Notes under the pieces: model-generated
Told to the model about the DNA's origin: nothing
Database searches by the model: none
Seen by the model: the letters and a program-made list of their open reading frames with translations, nothing else
Made by a program: the position numbers and the translations under genes
Source of the DNA: Cohaesibacter haloalkalitolerans
GTDB taxonomy: Bacteria; Pseudomonadota; Alphaproteobacteria; Rhizobiales; Cohaesibacteraceae
Direction of reading: 5' to 3'
Length of the DNA stretch: 64,000 nt
NCBI RefSeq assembly: GCF_003574655.1
Contig: NZ_QNUM01000004.1
Coordinates: 310,001 to 374,000, forward strand
Shown: in pieces, positions 1-8,878 of the stretch
Layout of the letters: each line of letters begins with the position of its first letter
Numbering within the stretch: the first letter of the stretch is position 1

Positions 1-917
1 CGGGCACGCGGATTGCGTTCCAGTTCTTCGTCATCCGGCCCGACCCCACCCTTGACAAGCATTTCAAAGCTCGGGTCCGGAATATCTTCTTCCGGCAGAT
101 AGCGAGATCCACCGGAACGGGTTTTCGTGCGCTCCTGAAAGAAGCGTTTGACAATTCTGTCTTCAAGGGAATGGAAGGTGACGACAACAAGCTTCCCGCC
201 GGGCTTCAGACATTTCTCTGCCGCAACAAGGCCATCGACCAGTTCGTCCAGCTCGCCATTGACGAAAATGCGCAGCGCCTGAAACACTCGTGTTGCCGGA
301 TGGATCTTCTGCTGCGGCTTGCGCCCGACAACGCGCTCGATCACATTGGCCAGATCCAGCGTGCGCGAAAAAGGCGTCACACCACGCCGCGCCAGAATGG
401 CACCAGCAATGCGGCGCGCCTGCTTTTCCTCGCCCAACTCGCGAAAAATCTGCACCAGCTCCGTCTCGGAATAACTGTTGATCACATCCGCAGCCGTTGC
501 ACCGCTCTGGGACATGCGCATGTCGAGCGGGCCATCATTCATGAAGGAAAAGCCGCGCTCTGCCTCGTCAAGCTGCATCGACGACACACCGATATCAAGC
601 ACCACAGCATCAAGCGGCGCGTGACCGGCAGCCTCGGCAATATCGGCCAGTTCACTGAAGCAGCCAGAAACAAATGCCAGCCGCTCACCATAGACACCTT
701 GCAGCTCTTTGGCCCGCATCGCCGCTTCCGGGTCACGATCAACACCCAGCACATTGGCGCCAGCCTTCAGGATGGCTTCGGAATAGCCACCAAAGCCGAA
801 GGTGCCATCAAGCACCCACTGCCCCGCCTGCGGGTCAAGCGCCGCAAGCACGGGCGCCAGCAACACCGGCACATGGCGAGCACCTTCAGGACCATCGACA
901 GTCAGATCCCGGTTCAT
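1..917 (-). CDS. rsmH: 16S rRNA (cytosine(1402)-N(4))-methyltransferase RsmH, 3' end outside window
   Basis: SAM-dependent enzyme that N4-methylates C1402 of 16S rRNA in the ribosomal P site. I translated it by hand from the ATG at 917. The N-terminus contains the HVPVLLAPVLAAL motif, then a SAM-binding GTFGFGGYSEAIL-like loop, and later a TFHSLEDRIVKRFF segment, all typical of the RsmH/MraW family. About 305 codons lie in the window and the frame runs off the left edge, so the C-terminus is missing. The start overlaps the mraZ stop by four bases (ATGA), indicating translational coupling in the division and cell-wall (dcw) cluster; ftsL, pbp and mur genes would be expected further left. Identification is firm; the exact end is not visible. 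Confidence 0.95.
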   Translation of the reverse strand, partial: MNRDLTVDGPEGARHVPVLLAPVLAALDPQAGQWVLDGTFGFGGYSEAILKAGANVLGVDRDPEAAMRAKELQGVYGERLAFVSGCFSELADIAEAAGHAPLDAVVLDIGVSSMQLDEAERGFSFMNDGPLDMRMSQSGATAADVINSYSETELVQIFRELGEEKQARRIAGAILARRGVTPFSRTLDLANVIERVVGRKPQQKIHPATRVFQALRIFVNGELDELVDGLVAAEKCLKPGGKLVVVTFHSLEDRIVKRFFQERTKTRSGGSRYLPEEDIPDPSFEMLVKGGVGPDDEELERNPRA

Positions 918-1405
918 GCAGCCCCTCCGCTTCCCGCTTCGCGCAGGGCCTTCCGACGGGCACTGAGCGAGGCACGCAGAGCCATGGCCTGCTTGGCCGC
1001 ATCAGCCTTGAAGATCTCGTATTTCTCAGGCTCCCAGATCTGGAACTTGTAGCCATGACCAACAAAGACCACTGCTTCAGTGATGCCGGTGTGCGCCTTG
1101 ATTTTCTCGCTCAATACCACGCGACCATCCTTGTCGATCTTCAAACTCTCACTCTCGCCCAGCAGCGCCGTTGCGAGAAACTCACGCTCTTCGGTGAAAA
1201 CATCGAAGGGCTCCAGATATTCATCAATTGCCTTGCGCAAACTCAGGCCACCGGCATCCACCGCAGCACGATCCATGGAAGGGCAGCAAAACAGGTTTTC
1301 ATGGCCTTCGCGCGCAAGAATCTGCCGATAAGGCGCCGGGATAGACACCCGCCCCTTTGAATCAAGCCGATTCACATAACTGGACACGAAATCGTCCATA
1401 CGCAC
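914..1405 (-). CDS. mraZ: Transcriptional regulator MraZ
   Basis: First gene of the dcw cluster: a DNA-binding protein that represses its own operon in the species where it was studied. The 163-residue product has two AbrB-like SpoVT repeats. The first, near the N-terminus, carries NRLDSKGRVSIPAPYR; the second, around residues 85-105, carries LKIDKDGRVVLSEKI. These are the hallmark DxKGRv motifs. Length is slightly above the usual ~150 because of an Ala/Arg-rich tail. Its stop overlaps the rsmH start. A set of TGGG-containing direct repeats with 10-bp period lies about 110-160 bp upstream and is a candidate autoregulatory site. Confidence 0.96.
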   Translation of the reverse strand: MRMDDFVSSYVNRLDSKGRVSIPAPYRQILAREGHENLFCCPSMDRAAVDAGGLSLRKAIDEYLEPFDVFTEEREFLATALLGESESLKIDKDGRVVLSEKIKAHTGITEAVVFVGHGYKFQIWEPEKYEIFKADAAKQAMALRASLSARRKALREAGSGGAA

Positions 1406-1810
1406 TGCCTTCAGAAAGCCTACACCGCCGCTTGCCTGCTCGCTGACACAGTCGCTGAACCGATTTTTCAGATTGGTTGGGTCATTTCTAACGACATGGT
1501 CTGAGCTTCGCTATAAATGGGATACCATGGGATCTTATGGGCGTCAACGGATTCCTATGGATTCCAAAGCCAGCAACAAGGGAGCCAATTCTAATAACGT
1601 TAACGTTAACAAAGAGTTGTTAAAAAGAAGGAAACGAGAGGGCAAAGAATTAGGGACGGGATAAGTATTTTGGCAATGACAGCCCAATCCGGAACCGCCT
1701 TGGCGACAAAAACCGCACACTGCTGAAGCAAATCAGCAGCGGCATGGAGAAAAGGATCTCCATTTCGTTAGCAACGACGAGAATTCCGGAGATTTTGGGA
1801 AGAAAAATAC
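1406..1810. other. Intergenic region upstream of mraZ and downstream of rnpB
   Basis: About 400 bp without a credible gene. It should contain the dcw promoter on the minus strand: a TTGACG-like -35 element overlaps the TGGG repeat block. It also holds the 3' flank of RNase P RNA, where a T-rich stretch follows the P1 helix on the minus strand. A small open frame at 1473-1664 has no ribosome binding site and a low-complexity C-terminus, so I do not call it. Confidence 0.6.
1517..1566. promoter_or_regulatory. Candidate MraZ operator (five 10-bp direct repeats)
   Basis: Read on the plus strand, ATGGG occurs at 1517, 1527 and 1537, followed by the degenerate copies ACGGA at 1547 and ATGGA at 1557, all in exact 10-bp register. 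Known MraZ sites in E. coli are TGGGN repeats separated by five bases, which is also a 10-bp period. Here the TGGG strand is opposite to mraZ transcription, so assignment is by spacing and position, not by orientation. Confidence 0.55.
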
Positions 1811-2192
1811 CAGTCGGTCTATAAGCCGGGTTTTGTACGGCAAGAACAAAGTCTCGCGTGGCAACCATTCATCTGCGACACCCATTGCTGAATGTCTCTA
1901 GCAACCCACCCGAATGACTGGCCTGAAAGCCGACTGAGCTTGCGCTCGCGCCATTCCTATTCGGTTTTGCTCCCGGTGGGGTTTACCCTGCCACCTTCAT
2001 TACTGAAGGCGCGGTGAGCTCTTGCCTCACCCTTTCACCCTTACCTGACCGAGGTCAGGCGGTTTGCTTTCTGTGGCACTTTCCCTGGAGTCGCCTCCGC
2101 CGGGCGTTACCCGGCACCGTGCTTTCATGGAGCCCGGACTTTCCTCACCGGATTGCTTTCGCGTGACCGGTGCGGCTGCCCGACCGACTGGT
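1811..2192 (-). ncRNA. rnpB: RNase P RNA (class A, alphaproteobacterial)
   Basis: Catalytic RNA that matures tRNA 5' ends. On the minus strand I see the conserved 5' core GAGGAAAGTCCGGGCTCC, a later GGGTAAACCCC-type element, the AGGGTGAAAGGGTGAGG-like region, and a conserved 3' end (ACCCGGCTTATAGACCGACT). The 5' CAGTCGGTC and 3' GACCGACTG pair perfectly to form helix P1, which sets the approximate ends. Total length of about 380 nt fits class A RNAs of Alphaproteobacteria. It lies just downstream of the MocR-type regulator on the same strand. Confidence 0.95.
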
Positions 2193-2224
2193 CCGATGGG
2201 AACTAAGCCCTAATTCGGCCAAGG

Positions 2225-3712
2225 TCAAGGGGCCATCTTGGAAAGCAGTGCGACCAGCTGTTGAACGCCGCGCCCGATTGCCTGCTCATTGCTGGCCGCA
2301 TAGCCCAGAAGCACCCCTGCCCGGGCGGCTCGCTGACCGGACCAGTAAAGGCCAGACATGGCCGACCCTTCAACACCGATCTCACCCATTGCCCTGACGA
2401 AATCCCGGTCATCAAGCCCCAGCGCCTTGCCGCAGAAATAGGCTGGCAACTGGATGCCGCCATCAGGCACGGTCGGCGCAAGCCAGTCCGCCGCCTCGCG
2501 CTTGAGCCTGTCTACCAGACAATCGCGCCGGTCCCGGTAAAGCCGGGTCATCCGCGACACATGGGCCTTCAGGTGCCCCTCCTCCAGAAAATCCTTCAAC
2601 GCCCATTGCACCACGACCGAAGGGACCGCACCGATATTGCGCAGGCAGCGGCGCATCGGCTCAACCAGCCTTTTGGGCACCACCAGATAGGCCACCCGTA
2701 ACCCGGGCATCAGTGCCTTGGAAAAGGTGCCCATATAGATGACCAGCCCGCGCCGGTCGAGCCCCTGCAGGCTCGATATGGGAGCACCGGAGAAATGAAA
2801 CTCACTGTCGTAATCATCTTCCAGAATGAAGCAGTCCTTCTGCTGGGCATAACGCAACAGCGCCAACCGCTCTTCAAGCGCCATGACCTTTCCGGTCGGA
2901 AACTGGTGTGAAGGCGAGCTGTAGATGAGTTGTGGCGAGATCGCCTCCAACCGGCCTTCCAGAAGGTCCTGACAGGGCGTCTCGTCATCAACCATGACCG
3001 GCAAGGTCCGCGCACCAACAGCCGCAAGGGCTGCTGACATGCCAGCATAACCCGGCTCTTCATGCAGCGCCACATCACCTTCATCGAGCAGCACACGGGC
3101 AACCAGATCCTGCGCCGCCTGCGCCGAGGAAAGGATCATCACCTGATCCACCTCCGCCACTACACCCCGCGCCGCGGACACATGGTCGAGGACCGCCTGC
3201 TTGAGCACAGGCAGTCCCGAATAGTGAGCGTAGCCCAACAGATATTCATGGGAGGCGACCTGCCTCGCCGCCCGTCGTAACAGACGCGCCCAGATATCGT
3301 GAGGAAACGCCCCGACCTCGGGCATGCCGGGCAGAAAGGTCAGCGCCCTCGGCAGGTCACGCCGCGGTACCGTCATCATGCGCCGGGCACTGTCCGACAG
3401 TCGCGGCTCGGGTATCGGCGCCTCTTGCTGGGCGGCACCATGACGCCCCCCCAAAAAACCGGAGGAGGCTGCACTCACCCGTGTACCGCGTCGCCCATCC
3501 GCATCGAGATAGCCCTCAAGCACCAGCTGTTCGTATGCGACCAGCACCGTGTTGCGCCCCACTTTCAGCTCGCTTGCCAACGTCCGCGAGGCAGGCAACC
3601 GTGCGCCCGGAACAAGCCTCCCCTGCTCGATCAACTGCCGTATCTGCAGGAACAGTTGTCGTGGCAACCCGTCCGCATCGGTGCGATCCAGGCTGATTTG
3701 ACCCGTCACCAT
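2225..3712 (-). CDS. MocR/PdxR-type regulator (GntR HTH fused to aminotransferase fold)
   Basis: A 495-residue fusion typical of the MocR subgroup of GntR regulators. An N-terminal winged helix (about residues 15-80) contains LPRQLFLQIRQLIEQGRL and LPASRTLASELKVGRNTV. A long linker leads into a class I aminotransferase domain (about 125-490), with the PLP-binding lysine in GTFSKALMPGLR near residue 332. Such proteins sense pyridoxal phosphate or a PLP adduct. The start is preceded by AGGGAG at six bases. It is divergent from a PNPOx-fold gene, which suggests a vitamin B6-linked regulon. Repeated TTTGGCTC half-sites overlap its ribosome binding site, so autoregulation is likely. The exact ligand is unknown. 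Confidence 0.88.
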   Translation of the reverse strand: MVTGQISLDRTDADGLPRQLFLQIRQLIEQGRLVPGARLPASRTLASELKVGRNTVLVAYEQLVLEGYLDADGRRGTRVSAASSGFLGGRHGAAQQEAPIPEPRLSDSARRMMTVPRRDLPRALTFLPGMPEVGAFPHDIWARLLRRAARQVASHEYLLGYAHYSGLPVLKQAVLDHVSAARGVVAEVDQVMILSSAQAAQDLVARVLLDEGDVALHEEPGYAGMSAALAAVGARTLPVMVDDETPCQDLLEGRLEAISPQLIYSSPSHQFPTGKVMALEERLALLRYAQQKDCFILEDDYDSEFHFSGAPISSLQGLDRRGLVIYMGTFSKALMPGLRVAYLVVPKRLVEPMRRCLRNIGAVPSVVVQWALKDFLEEGHLKAHVSRMTRLYRDRRDCLVDRLKREAADWLAPTVPDGGIQLPAYFCGKALGLDDRDFVRAMGEIGVEGSAMSGLYWSGQRAARAGVLLGYAASNEQAIGRGVQQLVALLSKMAP

Positions 3713-3713
3713 G

Positions 3714-3782
3714 TTTGGCTCCCTGAAATTGAAAGTTTTGGCTCTTCATTTAGAGCCATAATTACGCTTTTATCAAGCCAAA
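3714..3782. promoter_or_regulatory. Operator cluster between MocR regulator and PNPOx gene
   Basis: Four related half-sites sit in the 138-bp divergent region: TTTGGCT at 3714 and 3737, AGAGCCA at 3752 and AGCCAAA at 3776. The inner pair forms a perfect inverted repeat (TGGCTCT, six bases, AGAGCCA; 3739-3758), and the outer pair is roughly symmetric around it. MocR proteins commonly bind pairs of repeated sites between divergent genes, so this is the likely binding region. Confidence 0.6.
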
Positions 3783-3850
3783 CAACAACCGTCCCCATGC
3801 GGGCACCCTCTCGAAGGGCGATACCGCACATCTGACCAGAAGACCAACCA

Positions 3851-4537
3851 ATGACCAACGCACCAAACACCACCCACTCAGAAAAAGAGAGTTTCCCGAT
3901 CACCCCGACCAACAAGATTCGGGTTGCCAAGCGCGCCAACTACGACAAGGACACGCTGTTTGCCATTCTTGATGAAGGCCTCATCGCTCAGGTTGGTTTT
4001 GTACTCGATGACAAGCCGATCGTCCTGCCCATGGCCTATGGCCGCATCGGCGACCAGATCTATATTCACGGTGCCAAGGCGGCCCGCATGCTCAAGGCCC
4101 TGAAGGAAGGCGTGCCTGTCTGCCTTAATGTGACACTGGTTGATGGTCTGGTGCTCGGTCGCGCAGCCTTTCACCATACGATGAACTTTCGTTCGGCCAA
4201 CATCCATGGCACGGCGCGGCTGGTCGAAGACGAAAAGGAAAAATACGACGCCCTTGTCGCCGTCACCGACCATCTGGCTCCCGGACGCTGGGACGAGACG
4301 CGAGAAACCACGGCCAAGGAAATCGGAGCCACGACAGTAATCGCCGTTACCATCGAACAGGCCGCCTCGAAGATCCGTGCCGGAATGCCCATTGATGACG
4401 AAGCAGACTATGACCTCGACCACTGGGCTGGCATCGTCCCCATCAGCACCAGCTTCGGCCCCGCCATCAACGACGCCCGGCTCAAGGAAGGTGTTCCTGT
4501 AGCCAAGAGCATCCGTAAACTGACCAGTCGGCGCTGA
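3851..4537 (+). CDS. Pyridoxamine 5'-phosphate oxidase family (FMN-binding split barrel) protein
   Basis: A 228-residue protein of the PNPOx-like/NimA-type flavin-binding family. The region at about residues 20-150 has the family pattern: a lysine/arginine-rich start, a Tyr-Asp segment, LAxVGFVLDDKPIVLPMAYG and IYIHGAKAARMLKAL, then a strand with FHHTMNFRSANIHG. These split-barrel proteins usually bind FMN or F420. Some reduce nitro-compounds and others have no assigned substrate. Its position divergent from a PLP-sensing type regulator suggests a role linked to B6 vitamers, but it is not the canonical PdxH. No strong Shine-Dalgarno sequence precedes the ATG. Confidence 0.8.
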   Translation: MTNAPNTTHSEKESFPITPTNKIRVAKRANYDKDTLFAILDEGLIAQVGFVLDDKPIVLPMAYGRIGDQIYIHGAKAARMLKALKEGVPVCLNVTLVDGLVLGRAAFHHTMNFRSANIHGTARLVEDEKEKYDALVAVTDHLAPGRWDETRETTAKEIGATTVIAVTIEQAASKIRAGMPIDDEADYDLDHWAGIVPISTSFGPAINDARLKEGVPVAKSIRKLTSRR

Positions 4538-4961
4538 TATCTTACTGCGCATTACCGCGCAGAGCAGTAATTTTTCCGCAATCGTTGCCCAAACCCCATC
4601 GAGTGCAGTCAATAGAGAATGCCCACGGAGGAGCCGTCCTCCGTGGGCACTTGGCGTTTGGAAGGTTGCGCCCCCATGATGCCCTCCCCGGATCACAGGT
4701 TTGCGCAATCCCAAAATCGCAAGAAAAAGGCGCATTTGCGTCTCTCCTGTCAAATATAACAATCCAGTTTTCTAGTCATCAATAATCAAAACAAAATAGA
4801 AGGGACAACACTTCGCGGAAAACCCAATAGTTCTTCGCATCATCAAAAAGTGATGGGGTAATTTACCCAATGTAAACCAGTCTTTAAGAGAAAAAGCGAA
4901 AAGATTGACCTCAATTTATTCATGCATTCGGGCGCACCCAGCTCCCTTGATGAGGAATCCC
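4538..4961. other. Intergenic region with a strong hairpin
   Basis: A perfect 13-bp stem with a four-base loop lies at 4620-4649 (TGCCCACGGAGGA, gccg, TCCTCCGTGGGCA). It is not followed by a U-run, so it may act as a processing or Rho-assisted end of the upstream gene instead of a canonical terminator. The last 150 bases are AT-rich and presumably carry the promoter of the chemoreceptor gene. Confidence 0.6.
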
Positions 4962-6644
4962 ATGGCTTTTAAGAATCTATCCATTGTTCACAAGATGCTG
5001 AGCGTTGTTGCTCTTCTGAGTTTGGCCGCAGCAGGCATTGCCTGGGTCTCCTATTCACAGCTGACCGCCCTCTCCAACACCTTCTCCGAAGTCGGCCATA
5101 CCGAGGAAGCTGCCCGGGAAGCGATGGATCTGCGGATCGACATCGTCGCCATCTCCCGCATGACCTATCAGTTGGCCACCGAACCAAAGGAAGCTGCGGC
5201 TTATCACGCGCAGAACAAGAAGCGCGCCGACGAAATGCTTGGCCGCCTGCCGAAGCTGGAAAGCGTGGCAGACAACGCACAGAAACAACAGCTGCGGGAC
5301 ATAAAGACCTCGCTCAACGCCTATTTCGCCAAGATCGATCAGATGATCCGGACCGCCGAAAGCAACCCGGATGATGCAGCCGCAATCAAGGCAGGCCTCG
5401 ACAATGCCCTGACAGGACAACAGGACGTGACCGCCAAGGTCAAGATCTACAGCACCTATTCGGGCCAGTTGATGGCGACCAAACGGCAGAATTCAGCCGA
5501 GCACGCAGCTTTTGCATCGCAAAGCATCATGTTCACCGCCCTGATCGCCATCATCCTCGGAATAACCGTCGCCGTGCTGATCGCCAACTATGGCATTTCC
5601 CGCCCGATCAGCCGCATCGTCCGCACGCTGAAGGCGCTTGCCGAAGGAGCCACGGTTCAGGAGATTCAGGGAGCCGAGCGCAAGGACGAAATCGGCCAGC
5701 TGGCCAAGGCAGCGCTATTCTTCAAGGAGCAATCCGAAGAAAATCACCGCATGGCAGCCGAAAGCGAAGCCCAGAAGGCCCGGTCAGAAGAACAGCAGCG
5801 CAAGCTCCTGCACAAAATGGCTCAGGATTTCGAGCAGTCCGTCGGCGGCATCGTGAACAGTGTTTCCTCCGCCTCCTCGCAGTTGGAAGCCTTTGCCCGC
5901 GAAATGTATGCCAACGCCACCGAGACTTCCCGTCAGGCGGATACCGTTGCCTCCTCATCGCAGGAAGCGTCCGCCAACGTCGAAACCGTAGCCGCAGCCA
6001 CCGAAGAGCTGACCGCATCGGTGCAGGAGATTTCCGGCCAGGTCGATCAGTCCAACCAGATGTCACAGACCGCCGTGCGCGATGCGGATTCCGCCGCCGA
6101 GAAGGTTCACGGCCTATCCGCAGCAGCCCAGAAGATCGGCGACATTGTTGAACTCATCAACGGCATCGCCGAGCAGACCAACCTGCTGGCGCTCAACGCC
6201 ACCATCGAGGCCGCACGCGCTGGCGAAGCGGGCAAGGGTTTTGCCGTTGTGGCCGCCGAGGTCAAGCAGCTTGCTGACCAGACCAGCAAGGCAACAACGG
6301 AGATCGCCAACCAGATCACCGAAATTCAGGGATCTACGACGAATTCCGCCTCCGCCATCAATGGGGTCGCCCAGACGATCAACCAGATGAACCAGATCTC
6401 CGCAGCGGTTGCCGCAGCCGTCGAGGAGCAGGCCGCAGCGACCCACGAGATTGCTCGCAACGTTCAGCAGGCAGCATCAGGCACATCCGAGGTGACCAGC
6501 GCAATCGGCCTTGTAACAGACGCGGCTGGCCACTCCAGCAAGACCGCCAATCAGGTGCTGGCCGCCGCTGGCGAGCTGGCCAAACAGTCCGACAGCCTGC
6601 AAGCCGAACTGGAGAAATTCCTCTCCACCATCCGCGCGGCCTGA
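4962..6644 (+). CDS. Methyl-accepting chemotaxis protein
   Basis: Membrane chemoreceptor of about 560 residues. A first transmembrane segment lies at about residues 12-32 and a second at about 190-212 ([20 protein letters not shown]), enclosing a ~160-residue helical periplasmic sensor of unknown ligand. A HAMP domain follows ([18 protein letters not shown]), then the signalling domain with the hairpin core [19 protein letters not shown]. An ATG is possible 57 bases upstream in frame, but the chosen ATG follows GAGGAA and immediately precedes the basic and hydrophobic N-terminus. It stands alone, with no che genes nearby, and ends at a clear terminator. Confidence 0.93.
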   Translation: MAFKNLSIVHKMLSVVALLSLAAAGIAWVSYSQLTALSNTFSEVGHTEEAAREAMDLRIDIVAISRMTYQLATEPKEAAAYHAQNKKRADEMLGRLPKLESVADNAQKQQLRDIKTSLNAYFAKIDQMIRTAESNPDDAAAIKAGLDNALTGQQDVTAKVKIYSTYSGQLMATKRQNSAEHAAFASQSIMFTALIAIILGITVAVLIANYGISRPISRIVRTLKALAEGATVQEIQGAERKDEIGQLAKAALFFKEQSEENHRMAAESEAQKARSEEQQRKLLHKMAQDFEQSVGGIVNSVSSASSQLEAFAREMYANATETSRQADTVASSSQEASANVETVAAATEELTASVQEISGQVDQSNQMSQTAVRDADSAAEKVHGLSAAAQKIGDIVELINGIAEQTNLLALNATIEAARAGEAGKGFAVVAAEVKQLADQTSKATTEIANQITEIQGSTTNSASAINGVAQTINQMNQISAAVAAAVEEQAAATHEIARNVQQAASGTSEVTSAIGLVTDAAGHSSKTANQVLAAAGELAKQSDSLQAELEKFLSTIRAA

Positions 6645-6693
6645 TCGGCCTTGCGCCAACCGTTCATGCATCAGTTCTAGCAGGACCAGACAG

Positions 6694-6727
6694 GGAGCCC
6701 CGCCATCAGCCGGGCTCCTTTCTTTTT
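6694..6727 (+). terminator. Rho-independent terminator of the chemoreceptor gene
   Basis: GGAGCCC and GGGCTCC form a seven-base-pair stem with an 11-base loop, followed by TTTCTTTTT. It starts 50 bp after the stop codon. Confidence 0.85.
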
Positions 6728-6974
6728 GCGCAAGCGATCCGATTTCCCCCTCTCTCTAACCATGGCGGAGAAACACCAGCTTCACGCAGGATCTTGACAG
6801 ACCCTCGCGATACGCCTACATCCCCGCATGGTTGCAGACGCCAGCCGCTCGCAAGCCTTATGGCTATGGTGAAGGTCTGTTATCAAATCTGATAGTTTCA
6901 GCCCCACATGCATTTCATGCGGGTGGCAATGCGAGCCCCGTCCAAAGTAAGAAATGCGTTTCAAGGAGGCTGAG

Positions 6975-8384
6975 ATGTCATCAGACAGCTCAAGCGAACC
7001 ATCTGCGCGCAATTCCTTCACCCAAGGGTCCCTTGCCGCACTGTTTGCAAAAAACGCCCTACCCATCATTTTCGTGATGAGCATGAACGGCCTTTTGTCC
7101 GTCATGGATGCCATTTTCCTCGGCATCTATGTTGGGGCAGACGCCTTGGCTGCCGTCACCCTGATGTTCCCCGTCTACATGCTTGTCGTCGCCCTGTCGA
7201 CGCTCGTTTCAAGCGGCATGTCCTCACAGCTTGCCCGCCATCTGGGGGCCGGACAGATGGACCGGGCAAAACGCCTGTTCTCTGGCTCCCATGGCCTTGC
7301 CCTGCTCATCAGCGCCCTGCTGATTGTCAGCTTCATTCTGCTCGGCAACCGCATCGCCCTGCTCGCCGCTGGCGGCGATAGCCGGCTAAGTGCGATGGGT
7401 CTTGTCTATCTGCGGATCAACATCATGGCGACACCAGTGGCCTTCATTCTGGGTCTGCAGGCCGATGCCTTGCGCAACGAAGGCCGGGCACCGATGATGG
7501 CAGCCATGAGCCTTCTGGTCTCGCTTGCCAACATGCTGTTCAACTATATCCTGATCGCCCGTCTTGACATGGGCGTTGCCGGATCGGCCTATGGCACGGT
7601 GGCCGCGCAAGGGCTGGCACTGACTATCGTGCTGGGCTATCGCCATTGGGGAGCCAGCCCGTTGTCGGCGAGGGATATCATCCGGCACTCGCTCTTCTGC
7701 GACTGGCCGGACATCCTCAAACTCGGAGCGCCGCAGAGCCTGAGCTTCATCGGCATGTCGATCGTCTCGACGGCAACCATTGCCGCCATCCAGTGGATGG
7801 CCAGCCCTGACTATGCCGTCACCATCTCGGCCTTCGGCATCTCGACGCGCATCATGACCTTCTATTTCCTGCCGTTGCTCGGCCTGTCCTTTGCCATGCA
7901 ATCGATCACCGGCAACAATTACGGGGCAAGGCAATGGAAGAGATCAGACACCAGCCTGCGTATCGCCCTGTCACTGGCCCTGCTCTATTGCCTGGCAACC
8001 GAGATCATCTTCGTGTTCTTCGCAAAGCCGGTCGGGGCACTCTTTATCCAGGATCAGGCCGTGATAAAGGAAGTGGGCAGGATCATGCCGCTAACGACGC
8101 TGATGATCGTCTCGACGGGACCGGTGCTGGTCATTGCCGCCTATTTTCAGGCCATTGGAGACGCCAAACGGGCAGCGCTGCTCAGCCTGTCCAAATCCTA
8201 TATCTTCATGTTGCCACTGCTGTTTGCCATGCCGCTGTTGCTGGGAGAACAAGGCATATGGCTTGCCACCCCAGCCGCCGAGCTGATGCTGCTGGCGACA
8301 ACCACCCTCGTTCTGATGCGAACAGCACAGCAAAAGAACCGCAGATGGGGCCTGTTCACGGCTCCGGGAGAAACGGAACAATGA
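6975..8384 (+). CDS. MATE family efflux transporter
   Basis: Polytopic inner-membrane exporter of 469 residues with about 12 hydrophobic segments in two MatE halves, expected to extrude drugs or cationic metabolites using a Na+ or H+ gradient. N-terminal features include KNALPIIFVMSMNGLLSVMD and a GxLVSSGMSSQLARHLGAGQ segment, both typical of the family. An in-frame ATG lies 21 bases upstream, but the chosen ATG has AAGGAGG five bases before it. The stop overlaps the next gene by four bases (ATGA), so the two are translationally coupled. The substrate cannot be read from the sequence. Confidence 0.92.
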   Translation: MSSDSSSEPSARNSFTQGSLAALFAKNALPIIFVMSMNGLLSVMDAIFLGIYVGADALAAVTLMFPVYMLVVALSTLVSSGMSSQLARHLGAGQMDRAKRLFSGSHGLALLISALLIVSFILLGNRIALLAAGGDSRLSAMGLVYLRINIMATPVAFILGLQADALRNEGRAPMMAAMSLLVSLANMLFNYILIARLDMGVAGSAYGTVAAQGLALTIVLGYRHWGASPLSARDIIRHSLFCDWPDILKLGAPQSLSFIGMSIVSTATIAAIQWMASPDYAVTISAFGISTRIMTFYFLPLLGLSFAMQSITGNNYGARQWKRSDTSLRIALSLALLYCLATEIIFVFFAKPVGALFIQDQAVIKEVGRIMPLTTLMIVSTGPVLVIAAYFQAIGDAKRAALLSLSKSYIFMLPLLFAMPLLLGEQGIWLATPAAELMLLATTTLVLMRTAQQKNRRWGLFTAPGETEQ

Positions 8385-8809
8385 ACAGCATTCCAACATC
8401 GGCAGAAGAGGCCAAGAAACAGGCCCGTCTTCTGCGCAGCAAACTGAAGGAAGAGGGTGTCGAAGTCTCACACAGCAAATCGCTGGAGCTTGTGGCCCAG
8501 CAATATGGCTTTCGGGACTGGAACACCCTGTTTGCCCGCTTCGGCAATCGCCCTGTGCGAGACTGGCAGCAGGGAGACCGGGTATCCGGGCTCTATCTTT
8601 CCCAGAGCTTTGAAGCGGAAATCATCGCCGTCAAGAAGATCGGCGACGGCTGGTTCCGCCTGACCTTCCAGTTTGACAAACCGGTCGACGTCATCACCTT
8701 CGAGGGGATGAGCAACTATCGCAGCCGGACCTCACAGGTCATCGGCCCGGACGGCACAACCCGCGAGAAAACCTCCAACGGGCGTCCGCACATGGTGCTC
8801 GACATATAG
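8381..8809 (+). CDS. Glyoxalase-related (Glyoxalase_8-type) small protein
   Basis: A 142-residue soluble protein. The N-terminal half (residues 8-50: AKKQARLLRSKLKEEG, then LELVAQQYGFRDWNTLFAR) matches the domain annotated as glyoxalase-related, which often accompanies larger enzymes. The C-terminal half is a short beta-rich region. The start ATG overlaps the MATE stop, so it is probably co-expressed with the exporter. The frame is open far upstream, but that extension overlaps the transporter and has no ribosome binding site. The biochemical role of this family is not established. Confidence 0.75.
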   Translation: MNSIPTSAEEAKKQARLLRSKLKEEGVEVSHSKSLELVAQQYGFRDWNTLFARFGNRPVRDWQQGDRVSGLYLSQSFEAEIIAVKKIGDGWFRLTFQFDKPVDVITFEGMSNYRSRTSQVIGPDGTTREKTSNGRPHMVLDI

Positions 8810-8878
8810 CGCCAGCACAGGGACTTTCAGACCGGACACCCCGGCCTGAAAGCAAACAATCGCCCCGCAGGCAGTAGC

